DNA of 64,000 nt, from NCBI RefSeq assembly GCF_000002425.4, contig NC_037273.1, forward strand, positions 9,946,000-10,009,999. Direction: 5' to 3'. Made by a program: the position numbers and the translations under genes. Below, in pieces: positions 22,579-34,691 of this stretch (within the stretch, counting starts at the first letter, position 1; each line of letters opens with the position of its first letter). The notes under the pieces are model-generated. The model worked only from the letters and a program-made list of their open reading frames with translations. It did no database searches and was not told the origin of the DNA. The stretch is from Physcomitrium patens (taxonomy: Eukaryota; Streptophyta; Bryopsida; Funariales; Funariaceae).

Positions 22579-23719
22579 TGTTGATATAAGAAAATTTATT
22601 TTTTTTATTTTTTTATTTTTTTATTTTGGCATTAAAAAAATATAGAACCTAAATATTTAGTATGAAGCCTTGAAAGAAGGTGGAAGCCTAAAGATGAAAA
22701 TCTAAACTAATAAGAGGCTAATTAAAAGGGATGAAAGTAAGACATAGTGAGATGAAGGCAAGGAATAGAGAACTTCATCCCTATTGGTCGAATACCATGC
22801 TCAATAGACTTTGAAGAGGCTGCCTGCAATCTTAATAAGGATTTTGGCAACTTCATGGAGGGCATTTGGAAATTAAAAGATAGCATTATAAAGTTTAGGT
22901 TTAAGTTACAATTCATCTATAAAAATTAGGGGATTTGGAGTTAGAATGTAGAAGTTATAGCCATTTGAAATTAAGGTATTAATTTAAGATATATTGTTAC
23001 TCTTTTGAAGATATGAGGCATTTTATGGCAGCTTTTGAAGATCGGAAGGTGCGGCTGGAATAGAAATTTTAAGGCCTACATCTTTTAAGAAAGAATTGTT
23101 GCTTTTAAAATTCATATGAAGGAGTTATAGGGAGTTGAAGGTGGCACTTCTAAATCAAAGCTAGTAAGTGAGCGGTTTTGTTTATAGTAATGGTTGGAGC
23201 CATAAGTTAAGTTTTTAGATGAATTTTTAGTTAAAACTTTTTAAAAAATGTAACATTTTGTATTAAAAAGCTATAAATATAAATTTCGTTGTATTTGAGC
23301 TTATATTCTGTGAGATATAAAGAAAGTTATACATGGGTGTATAAAGTCAAGGCTTTAAAGTGGCTGTTAGGATTTTCAAGATATCTCAACAAATTTGTAA
23401 TTAAAATTTATTATAAAAGTTAATAAGAATACATCAATATCTCATATAAAATTTGAGTTTGTTTAGATAGTCGGATTAGAAAATATGAGGTGTTGAAGTT
23501 TGGAAAAATTTCCACATAAGGATATACAAGGTTTTAGAGGATTTTATCATATTTTGGGTGTTATTGGTTACTCAAGGCTTATGTATTTGGTGTAATTGCT
23601 CAAAAAAGGAAATTTTATATATAAACATGATCTTTCTAATCTCAAGACTTGATTAAGTAATTGGTGACAACTAGGAGCCCAATACTTTCTTGAGGCAAAT
23701 TCTCTCTACCTCGACAACA
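22579..23719 (+). repeat. Solitary LTR-like insertion (family C) in the chromovirus 3' part
   Basis: The stretch is bounded by TGTTGATA at 22579 and TCGACAACA at 23711-23719, short inverted ends typical of LTRs. It is followed after two bases by TTTGGTATCACGACC, similar to a tRNA-Met primer-binding site. A TATA-like CTATAAATATAAA lies inside near 23270. Some internal segments resemble family B, so B and C may be related. Fossil; family assignment open. Confidence 0.5.
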
Positions 23720-24025
23720 TGTTTGGTATCACGACCTTAAAAGAGACTCTTTATGTTTGGTGATTTTATTAGAGGTAGGAACAACTTCTAATAATATTCT
23801 AAATATTTTATTTGAAAGAAGTTATAAAGTCCTCAATAACAATCAAATAACACGGTGTTCTTTTTGCCCTAGTATGCAATACTATCGATGGCTGAGAGGA
23901 GTTATCAACCATCTTCAAAGGGAACAAAGATCAGAGTATCTAGCAAATATAATTTACCGCATCTTAGATTTCTTCAACATATGAAGATTGCTCCTTATGG
24001 AACTTATCCCTAGAAGAGGAGATAA

Positions 24026-24529
24026 TGTCACAAAAATAAATAGATACTCTATTAATACCTATATGATTAAGTAGAAATAGATAAAAATTAATAAAAATAA
24101 GTTAATTTTTTAATACCTTTACGAAAGCTTCTTAGAAGCTTTATAGATGTTGTTTTGTCTTTATATGTGTTTATAGTTGATTGGAAGGTTAGAAACTTGG
24201 TCAATAAATTAACTATGTGGCACACATCTAAAAAACTTACTTTGTAAGTTAAGATACGTGTTTTGTGAAGTCAACACGTTTTGGAGGTCTAATAGGACAT
24301 TGCTACATAGCTCCTAGTTAAGAGTATATATGGAGGCAAGAATAAAGCCTTCTTCATTCTTATCAATGTCTTTTTAGTCCTTAGTCTTGTTTGAAGACTT
24401 TCTAGTCTTCTTATTTTTGGCAATAGCCATTTTAGTTCAATATTATATCTTTGAGTGATTTTTTAGTTTCTTTCAGTGACACAAGAATGTATTAAGGATT
24501 TTATTTCTTTGAAATTCATATCCTTGACA
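24026..24529 (+). repeat. 3' LTR of the chromovirus
   Basis: Starts TGTCA at 24026 and ends TGACA at 24525-24529. It matches the 5' LTR and the separate copies at 48703, 51743 and 63307. Confidence 0.85.
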
Positions 24530-25479
24530 ATAAATTTATTTTTATAATGTTTTCATTAATCTAGATTGCTAGCACCATAGTGTAGAGCAAAAATCTCATG
24601 TTGCTCTAAGTATAATATTTGGATACAAATTACCAAAATTTCACTATTATATCTCTCTCAATCTTTTAAAATATTACATTCTTTTTGGTTTAATTATTAT
24701 TGACTTTAGTAGCATATGTGGTGCCAAAACTATTTATGCAATTACATTTGTCATTATCTTTTGTCATGACATAATTTATAATTTTTACTTCAGACTTTTT
24801 TTTGTGAAAATAGACTTTTCTTGTATATAAGTTTATTTTTTTTTCTAGTTTCTATATTTTTTTATGGTTTTATCTCTCAATTAACAATACAAATCCACTA
24901 CCTTAAATTTTTTATATTTTTAATTTCTTTTACTTACAAATTTGATTACATTTTCAGATTAATAACTTAATAAATTAAATACATATATTTATTTATAAAA
25001 TTATATTTTATATAAATATATATATTGAAATAAAATATTTATTTATAATTTTATTTTGAGATAAAATATTTTATTGAAATATATATATATATATTGAGAT
25101 TTGATTGCTTTTTTTATTTATTCTTTAAAAGTATAAAAAAATAAATAATTCATTAATTAGTAATCATAAAAATTTTATATCAAATACAATAATAATATTT
25201 ATTTTAAAATTAGCTTTTAATTTTCAATAATAAAATAATTTATAATTATTTTTAAAAAATTGATCCTTTTTAAATCAATTATTGCATTGAATTTATAATT
25301 TTTATTTTTCTTATTTCTAAAAACATTATTAATTATTTTTATAATATTTATTGTAATAAGGACTTTCTTATATCTTTTCTAGGTCACCAAGAAATAATTT
25401 AATATGTCTTAAAGAAATATTTACCAAAAAAAAATTTAAGAATTCAACTTGAATCTAGAATTATTTTTATATAATTATT

Positions 25480-25520
<41 letters not shown>

Positions 25521-25908
25521 ATATATATTTTCTGAATTATCTTCTATAATATAGAATGCATAAGAATCATTTCAATAATAAAATAATTAAAAAATTATTA
25601 TTAATTTTTTAAAATTATAGAATCACTTTTAAGATTTTTATAGTCATATTCCTACTTTGTGTATCAAATCATGCATAGTATCTTTAAAATCTATAGTAAT
25701 AACACCAACAATTAGCAATCACAAATCACATCTTTGTTAAATTTTAATGTTCACAATAATCAAAGTTTCTTCTTTAAATATAGAGCCTAATCCATTATAG
25801 ATTTTATTGAATGTAATAACAAGCAAACAAAATCTTAGTGGTTGGTATTTTTTATCCTATGTACTTAAGTGGATCTTAACTTGTTATCATTAATCTTTTA
25901 TTATTTTA

Positions 25909-25943
<35 letters not shown>

Positions 25944-25956
25944 CTTTGTCATATAT

Positions 25957-25995
<39 letters not shown>

Positions 25996-28500
25996 TAATA
26001 GAGACTTTTATTTTAGAATTTATTTATTAAATCAGAATATTGATGTGAAACATTAATTTTTTATTACAAAAAAATATCTATCAATATACAAAAATTAAAT
26101 TTTATATGAAAAAATTTTAGTAAGATTTTTTTTAAGAGCTTATCTAATATGGATTTAAAATTTTATATTTTAACAACAAGTTCAAATGACTATTTATTTG
26201 AATTTGATATTAATTATTATTATTTTTTAATTATTATTATTTTGGCTTTTATATGCGTCATTAATAAAAATATATATATATATTATTTTTATTGTATTTT
26301 TTCATTTGATAATATTATATTTTATTGTGTTTTAATACTATAATCAGCAACAATTATTAATGCTTGTGCTTCTGCCTGTAATTGCAACAAATGGTGTCCA
26401 GTGATGGCAATCAAATTTCAAATTCATAGATAGAATATTAATATAATCATATATCAATTTTTTTCTAATTCAAAAAATATGTTTTAGTCAATCAAAAGTT
26501 ATAAATATATCAAAAATCATAATAAATTTTATCTAAATTAAATAAAAGCTTTAAAATTTTCTTAGATTTAAAGCTATTAGGTTTTATACAAAGAAATTTT
26601 ATATTAATTTTTAATTTTATTATATTTTATTTATTAAAATATAAATATATAAAATATTCTTGATAGTCATATGACACTATATAAGCTTTCAGAAGATTAT
26701 AGAAGGTTTTAGAAGGTTCTAGAAATTTCTAAAGTGTAATAAAAATTACTATAAATATTATAAAAGTTTTTTAAAGTAATAAAAGGACTTTAAGACCAAA
26801 AAATATTTTTATGTCTATAAAGTAAAGGTAATTTGTAAATCATAGTAAAGAAATACTTTTACAAATTTCTTTACTTGAAAATTTATATACTTTATTATTA
26901 TTATTATTATTATTATTAGATATATCTATAGGATATCATCAATGCCACCTTAATATTTTTAGTATCACTACAACTTGCCATGTGTTTGATATATTTCTTT
27001 ATTTTATTTTATTTTATTCTTTTATTTTAATAAAAAAATATTTAATCAAATGGTTTGAAATATATTAAACAAAGGTTGAATTTGCTAGATAGAGGATTGT
27101 GGTGGTTGTAACAAAAATTGTGGTAGTAGTAGCAACATCCTATATATAATGACTATATTTTTATATATTTTTTAAATATGTATATATATATATATATATA
27201 TATTAGTAATTAAGACAAGGTCTTAAAATAAACATTATTTTTTTAATAAGATAAATAATTAAACAAATCAAAGGCAATTTATTTTATAATTATGTTTTGA
27301 AAATATTCTTTGTTAAGAATATTTTCAGATGATTCGATTCTTACTTTCTACACATATTTATGTATATGATCTTCAATAACTTTTTAAGAAAACATTTTAA
27401 CCATAAATTTTGAGATCCGTAATATATTTTTGGTAGTTTTTTTACTAACTTAGATGTTTTATGTTTTAGTTTAAAAATATAGTTAATAGTTATTTGTTAC
27501 TATTTGTATTTACTGTGATATGTCTAAAATACTCATGTATAATAAAAACTTGTGATTATTGGTGTCACTGATGGATTTATCAAAACAAACCAAGATAATT
27601 TCTTATGCTTAATAATAAAAATATTAAAGGTTCTAAATATAGTAAATTCAACATATTGTGTTTTTAAATACAAGCAGAGAGATGACCATGTACATTACTG
27701 CCCCTAAAATAAAGTACTCAATTTAGTTGATTATTCAAGAAAATTTGAGTTTCTTGGATAATTTTTAATGTGTCAAAGCCAGGCACTGAAGATTATAACA
27801 ACAATAAATCATGTTATTATTATTGTACCAAAACAATATGCCAATATAATTTTAAATTTTATGTTATCAATAAATTTTTAATAGTTATTTTTAAAAAATT
27901 ATAAAAAAAAAAAGTTCAATAATACTAGATGTATGGGTTTAATAGAATCATTGTTACCAAATTGGGAAGACAAAACAATTCTGGGAAACATTGAGCTCAA
28001 TGGTATTGATATGTGGTCTTTTTGTAAAATCACAATACTGACTTACAAAAGATAATAACAATTACAATCTGTCTTTACAATAAATTTCCTGTAGAAAATT
28101 CTCTATGTATCTTAGCCAGTAATATGAATATTACTAAAGAAAGATAAAAAGAAGAGCTCTATGATGTTGGCAAAATATTCATTAAATATAGTTTCAAGTA
28201 TTTTAAATTAATCCAAGATAAATTGTGCCATTTTTTATTTTTTATTTTTAAAATCTAAACTGTTTTGTGTATTCGATTTGGTGTATAACAAACAAGTTCT
28301 TAAAAAAAAAAACCAGAGTTTTCAAAGTAAAGTAGTTGTTTCTCCATTTCATAAATAAGAAAATTCGTACATCATGCAGTCAATTATACATAAAAACAGA
28401 AAAATTGTCATTCAAATTTTTTCTACATTTCTTAAAACTTGAGAAACGATAATAAAATTAATTGTTAAAAAGAAAAACGCTGAAAACACTTCAACAAATT
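24530..28500. other. AT-rich desert with (TA)n tracts
   Basis: No gene is supported. (TA)n tracts lie at about 25482-25528, 25913-25940, 25964-25992 and 27179-27203, with a (TTA)n run near 26893-26920 and short ATTTT repeats near 27000. Open frames here (for example 26149-26343) are Ile/Tyr/Phe rich and probably chance. Confidence 0.6.
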
Positions 28501-30911
28501 ATGTTTTGTAGGTTCAATTATGATACGTACAGATTTGAATGACTTTCATTCAGATCTTTGTATTCCATTTAGACTTAACAGTATGAAAACTACTTGTGCT
28601 ATTACACAATTCCAATTTCAAATCGTCACCCCAGCTCATCAATTGAAGGGGAAAACGTTGCTCCAGGACCAACACTGCAAGCAAAACCCTAAAACTAAAC
28701 ACAAGCAGTTTTAGGATTTCAAACTGTGGTCTAGAAGGGAGCAGTGGCGTGTGGATCTCAGAGATGAAAGGAAGAATGTGCCTATGTGCCGAATCACACT
28801 CTTCACTATCTCTTGCGAGAAATGGTGGCACGTCGTACCCAATTGTGACAAAATTTAAAGCTGTATTCGGAAATGTTTGTAGTCAATGCACTTATAAGGG
28901 TGTCATCTACCAGGTTTGAATAAATGATCACTTCACCCATCTGACTGGGACAGCATTCTAGAGTAGAATAATGCCATTTCTGTAGTAAGCTTGCAAAATC
29001 TGTGAGGATGAAGCGGAAAACGAGTGAAAAATGTGGAGTTTTTCTTCGTAGCAGGGCCCAGTTCATAAAGTTTTTTCAAGCAGTGAGACTGAACTCTATC
29101 ACTTTGTTAGAGCATCTACATGACAACAAATTCCACAAGGGGTTGATTGGTAACACAATAACGTGAGTTTAAGTGTTCTTATCTCCTCTTTCAACGCAGG
29201 ATCAAATACATCAATGCAGGTTTTCAGTAAACAAATCAGACGCGTAATCAGCCCTCAGGCTGTGAATTAAGTTGGGCTTCAACCAATGGCCCGCAACATA
29301 TTGTAAATCAAACTTGTGCAACTTTGAGCTTAACCTGAGGCTCTACCTATGGGATCTACAAAACCCAGAGATGGTACTTGATCAATCAAATGTAGGAAAA
29401 GTACAAGCAAGGATGAGGTTGGTGGCAACATCCAAACCAATGTCTTGCATTGTTGAACTGTCCCTCTACCCACATGACACTGCAGTGCTGGACAAATGGT
29501 TCACTATAGTAATAAAATCGCTCCTCAGGCGCATCCCATATAGCTTTACCATGCACAAAAACACAACAAGGATGACTAATACCCAAGCTCTCGTTCTGTT
29601 TGATGTTTCCATCGACAACTGATTGCTCATGCGGAGAAGGATAATTCAGAGATCACAAGCTTCTGTTGCATTGTACATGCCCTTGGTTCTTTAAGTGTTT
29701 CTTAATGAGCCTAATGAGTCCACCTCTATCCTCCTGTTCGATGTTATCGTTTTTTGGGTGCATTAAGAGGTTTTGCAGTTACAGGTTGTGCCATTGAAGA
29801 GACGGCATGCTGTTCTGTGAAGGGGATGTTCTGTTTGGGAGGAGGTCAACGCGGGTGCTACTCTGACATCCACACTTTGGGGGCTTCAGCTGTGAAATGT
29901 TGAAATTGATTGTTTCACGGTCACGAGGTTCACTTAGTATGCCCTTAAAAACAACGTTGGCACAGATGGCAGCTTGCAGAAAACCAGAACTGACTGACTT
30001 GGATTTTGCATGATCTGGATTATCGCGGTGTGGTGGGACCACTTTGCAATTGCCGAGGAACTCCATGACCCAGCACGCTAGGAGACAAAGCCGGCACTGA
30101 CGAAGAATCTCGTTGTCAGGTGCGAGTGCAGCGGAAACACTAGTAGGTAGCAGTGTTGCTGAAGTGACCTAATTCAGAAGCATCGTGTTGCAGATTGGAT
30201 TAACCAGGCTAGATCATCCGCAGCTTGCAAGCTCCTCACAAGAGATTTTTTACTCATTCAGCTGCGGAACGATGAGGCGTGATGCCAACAACACTCAGAT
30301 CTGCAAATCTTGACCAGAAGAAGTGGTTTTCGAAAGGTACTATTGTAAGCAAACACTGAAGTACTGGTTGAACCCAGTTGAAGCATGTCTTGGAAAAAGT
30401 GCTAAAATAGCCGGATTTCTTTACAAAACGAGAGCTCAAACACTTCTTAGCATCTAAATTGCTGCAAAGCCACAGGATGAGCTCCACATAGTCTTTGGAT
30501 TCGGGACTTGAGTTATATAATATCCTTCTGTCATCATCTACAAACGTCCAAAAAGACAAACTACAACACAATCTTCGCTACCACTGTCAAACGGTCAGGA
30601 ACATGGTAGACTAGGATGGTGGCCTCTCCAGCGCATGCAGAGAGACCTCAAATGCAAGCTTAAAAGCTTGTGAGAAGACGAGTACACGCCATTGTAAATT
30701 TGAAAGATGAAATGAAAGCTCACATTTACCTTCAGAATCTCCTCTCTGGATCATGGCAATGTAAAAAGTGAAATTATGTGAAGAGGTTTGACCAATGAAG
30801 GGGGTTTTGTATACTCGCTGTTCAGAAATCATTCATACTCTACTCGAGTGTGTCCATCTCACCAGGCTTCTCTTGAGTCACGGCCTGCTGAGATAATGCT
30901 CCTTGTAGATC
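28500..30911. other. GC-balanced region downstream of the xylosyltransferase gene, unassigned
   Basis: Base composition rises to gene-like levels, but none of the short open frames on either strand is recognisable. The part next to 30911 should hold the 3' UTR of the GT34 gene. The remainder could be a long 3' UTR, a non-coding RNA or a decayed gene. No intact protein is seen. Confidence 0.4.
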
Positions 30912-32948
30912 CTAGGACTCTTCCTTCGAAATTGAGTGGGAAACAGTCTCCTTAGAGCGTCCCGAGGAGTTTGGCTGCAGCTTATATAATCCTAACGGGT
31001 TAACAGAGTCCCTGCGAATCTTCTGCGTTTTGAATGACCCAAGAGCTGTGTGAGTATAACCGTACTTCTCAAGCACCTGATTGTCTGCAAAATTGAAGGC
31101 ACGCTCCATCTGTTTGAAACATTCGGCATTCTCTGGAGTCGCTCCTAGCTTGCAGGGCTTGCACCCTACAAAGTGGGTGACAAAAGGCCACCGATCGTCT
31201 CCATACCCAGGGTGATTCTTAGACATCATTTCTTCGTAGTTATACACCACATACTTCCAATAACCATGTAATAAAAACTCCCACTCAATGTATGTATTCG
31301 CCTTCCATTTGGGATCACCGAACAGGATAAGATAAACAAGGGCGGATTGGTCATCAGCCTCAAACACTGGTCGATCAACAAGCTTCGCAGTCAATAATTT
31401 TCCTGCAAAAAACGCACAAATGAAAATCAGAAGTCCGTGTAAGTGGATGTGGCAAAGAAAAAATTTAGCCATTAGCTAATTGGCTCAATGGCGGCGGCTG
31501 CACTAACAGACGCTACATGCTTCAACATATGATTTAAGAATTGGCATACTGAAACGATTTCAGAGAGAGATGAAGTATACTGGGTTAATTCGGTCTCCAT
31601 GGAAGAACAACATTGAGAAACAATCGCTTCTAAACATAGCAAAACGACAGAGAAGATTGATTCTGACTATGACTGCACACCTTAGAAGCACCCATCCGTC
31701 AAGAATGCACATGACTATTGAGCAGAATAATATCGGCACCAGAAAAATATTGCTTCTAAGGACAAAATGCTCACATAATCTGGGCACTAAACCAAGTGTT
31801 ACCACTAACACCTAATTTACGAAACAGGAAGAAAGGAAGCAACAAATTTAGAAAACAACTACTTCAGGTCAGAAGTAAGCACACACGGTTTTCACAGGCT
31901 TCAATGAAGTTCCTGGCTAAAGTATGGAAAAGGAGCCACAGCCAGGAGCTGCAGACAGAACAGGAGCCGACATTCAAACCGCGAAAGCACCAGAGAATGA
32001 AGAAGAGAAAACAAACCAAAACTACTAAACCGAACCTGCTTCAACTCTAGTGGGTCCTTCCGGTCCAAAGGGGGCCAACACATCGAGCAAATCCAACGAC
32101 CACTGACAGTTTCTGAGGAAGAAACTGCCCGTATTCAAACCTATCCACCGCTGCTGCTCAAACAGCAGATTATGAAACCCGTGCACGATCAAGTTGCTCT
32201 TTCCGTACTTTTCCATGGGCATCTCGAAGGTCATGTCTGTGAAGATGGCATCGCTGTCCATCCACCATATCCACTCCACATCAGGGTGGTTCAACATCAT
32301 CTTTCTCAAAAGCGGGAGCTTAGCCCAGAAAGAGCTCATTTCCTTCTCGAAAGTGGCCATGTTGTAGAAAAACTCGAGATCATGCAGACGAGCGTAATCA
32401 ATCCTATTCTTCAAAAACTTCAGGTGGTAGAAGTCACCCATTGGGTTAGCGCAAGGGCTAGGCTGCGACCCCGAGACGAGCAGCATCTTGGGCCGGCCAC
32501 TGACCGTCTTGTTCATGCCTGGATTCTGCGCGTTCCAAGTCTCCCGCTGTGAGTCCCAATCAGTGATTTTCTGGCCCAGGGTGTAAGGCGAAACCCCATC
32601 CCATTCTTCCTCTTTCACAAACTTGCTGGCAGTCACCTCATCGGGAATGGCTTCCTCTACCTGTGCTAGCACCCGCTCTCTCTGTGACATGATGATCTGC
32701 TCTCTCAAATCAATAACCTGCGGGCTGCTACCCCAGGTGAGCCCACCGGGACCCAACGTACCGCGAAGCACTAGAATAGTAATGAACCCGCACAGAATAG
32801 TGATCTTGAACGTGTTCACTGTCTTCACCACTTTGCGACCCTTGGGAGTGGTCAGAAAGCGGCTGGGATGATACGTGTGCAGTGCGGCCTTCATCTGGTC
32901 TTGCGACACTTGCCGCAGGAATGCGCCGTCCTTTATGTGACGAAACAT
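30912..32948 (-). CDS. Xyloglucan 6-xylosyltransferase-like, GT34, 2 exons
   Basis: Coding exons are 32948-32036 and 31402-30912. The intron has GT-AG ends in phase 1, and the joined frame gives 467 residues, normal for plant GT34 enzymes. It is a type II membrane protein: short basic N-terminus, one membrane segment at about residues 46-63 (FKITILCGFITILVL), then a luminal stem and catalytic domain. The metal/UDP-sugar motif is DSD at 231-233 within WWMDSDAIFTD. Other family blocks are ANPMGDFYHLKFLKNRIDYA, IGLNTGSFFLRN, RPVFEADDQSALVYL (exon 2) and HFVGCKPC. The family transfers xylose from UDP-xylose to the beta-1,4-glucan backbone of xyloglucan in the Golgi; galactomannan galactosyltransferases are the alternative within GT34, but the wording fits XXT better. 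The gene appears intact. It stands alone with no functionally linked neighbour. Confidence 0.92.
31403..32035 (-). other. Intron of the GT34 gene
   Basis: The donor reads GCAG then GTTCGG, and the acceptor reads TTTTGCAG then GAAAATT. The intron is 633 bp and splits a Gly codon after its first base. Small open frames inside it are not genes. Confidence 0.85.
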
Positions 32949-33706
32949 TGTGCCCTGCGATGTTCAACGCACTGCGTAGGTCGTCACTCGCTGGAAGCTG
33001 CTCATAAACAGACCATCGTCTACAGGCCTTAAACCCTGCTCTAAAACAAGCTGCTTCACTCCAACGCTACAGCACAAACAATCTTAACAAAGCGCTGAAC
33101 AATGCCGGATGGAATTGCAACACCAAAACTACTCCCATGGCAGCGTACACAAACCATCAGCTGGCCCCAGAGAACCAGCCAGACACGTCAGGGAAGTAGA
33201 CACGGACAACACAGCACACAATGTACGACAGCTATGTCCTTGACTCTAGACACTATCGACAGTAACAATTGCTCAGATACCTCTCAAGTAAAGGAAATCA
33301 TCCCTTGTGCATCAGACCAATCTTAGCAATTATCCACCCAAAACCAGTCCACTCACTCGACCATTCTAGGCTCCCGCATACACAGCCACGAAACCCACCC
33401 CTCGCAAGAACCTCTAACCCAATAGCACCACACAACGCGATACAATGCAAGTGTGAACTCCCCACAACGAGAGCATACCACCAAAGATCCAGAATGCACC
33501 GCAACCGAGAGCGTAGACTTCCAAAAAAAACAAAGAAGAAGAACCAGCTCCACCCCCTTTCGCAGCGACCAGCGGAGTCACAGTCGACTGTGGACAAGCC
33601 GTCGACAGTTTCTCCACCGAGCACTGTTTAAACCCACAACCCACGTTTGCTGGTCACAGACAGATTGCGCTGTACCCCGATCCCACGTCTGCAGGATCTC
33701 CACCGC

Positions 33707-33745
<39 letters not shown>

Positions 33746-34060
33746 TATAAAACTAAAGATATATCTTTCTCTATACATAGGTAGATAGAGAAATCAAACA
33801 CCGTGCGACCAGGGTTGACACTGAGAAACCCACATGAAGTTGCATTCGAAGGGGTCAGAGTGAGCTTGATTTTTGTTCCTCCCTGCCACCTCCAGATCTC
33901 TAGCAATGACACACACACACACTACTACAGACAGACACTCACTCACTCACAAGCACGCCCGCACGCCCGCACGCCCACACTGCCGTCAATCTCTGCAGGA
34001 AAAACGAAGACAGTGAGTCTGCGTCGCTGCATCTGCCCAGTTTTTTTATTGGCCAAAATT
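32949..34060 (-). promoter_or_regulatory. 5' flank and leader of the GT34 gene
   Basis: A GC-rich stretch upstream of the ATG at 32948 with no recognised coding content, taken as 5' UTR and promoter. It holds a (TA)n tract at 33707-33743, a (CA)n run near 33907-33920 and a GCACGCCC tandem near 33953-33979. Open frames on both strands are short and unrelated to known families. Confidence 0.4.
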
Positions 34061-34470
34061 AAAATTAAGTAACTTCTAGATTTCATCCAATCATATGATT
34101 TGAAAAATTCTTGCTTCTCTCTTTCTCCCTGAAGTATAAAGACATCTTAAGTAGGTATTATTAACTATTATTAATTTCGTATAGTGTAATATTATAAGAA
34201 TTTATTTTATTTTATTTTATGTCTACTAAATTTTTATATCTATTCTCATTCTATATTTTTAACCATTTGTAATTTTTATTGCATAGTTCAATTACTGATC
34301 GTCACTTATCAAATTGTCATGTGTTTTTTTCAAAGTAGCTTTTTATAATATTTTATTATATTCAATTAGATCTTATTTCAAATTTGTCTTCTAATTTGTG
34401 AATCTTTGGATACCACATTTTCAAAAATAGAGATGCTATATTGAAAATATATTGTCCAAATACAAATCCC

Positions 34471-34509
<39 letters not shown>

Positions 34510-34651
34510 AAATTATACCAAATTTATTAACTCTACTTACAATAATATATTATCAACACATAGGATATTTAAAATTTATTCTTGCATATGAATAAGTAGA
34601 ATAGTACTTATCACTAAATTTTATCCATTCTTAAAATCAAAGATTAAATAT

Positions 34652-34691
<40 letters not shown>

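Larger units (their letters stand above)
15455..24529 (+). mobile_element. Ty3/gypsy chromovirus, old and heavily broken
   Basis: A full-length LTR retroelement layout in plus orientation: 5' LTR, gag-like region with a zinc-knuckle remnant, protease, reverse transcriptase, RNase H, integrase and a C-terminal chromodomain remnant, then a 3' LTR. Domain order and wording match chromodomain gypsy elements of the fungus-like group reported from mosses. It is interrupted far more than ten times, and the two LTRs are clearly diverged by eye, so it is an old fossil. Pieces of other LTR elements lie inside it (16437-17850 and 22579-23719). Confidence 0.88.

Noticed and set aside
31570-32050. Plus-strand open frames in the GT34 intron
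   Set aside because: Lys/Arg/Thr-rich chance frames inside an intron with good splice borders.
33298-33644. Minus-strand frames upstream of the GT34 gene
   Set aside because: Overlapping frames of different phase with Cys/Trp/Phe-rich text and no domain; better explained as leader or promoter.
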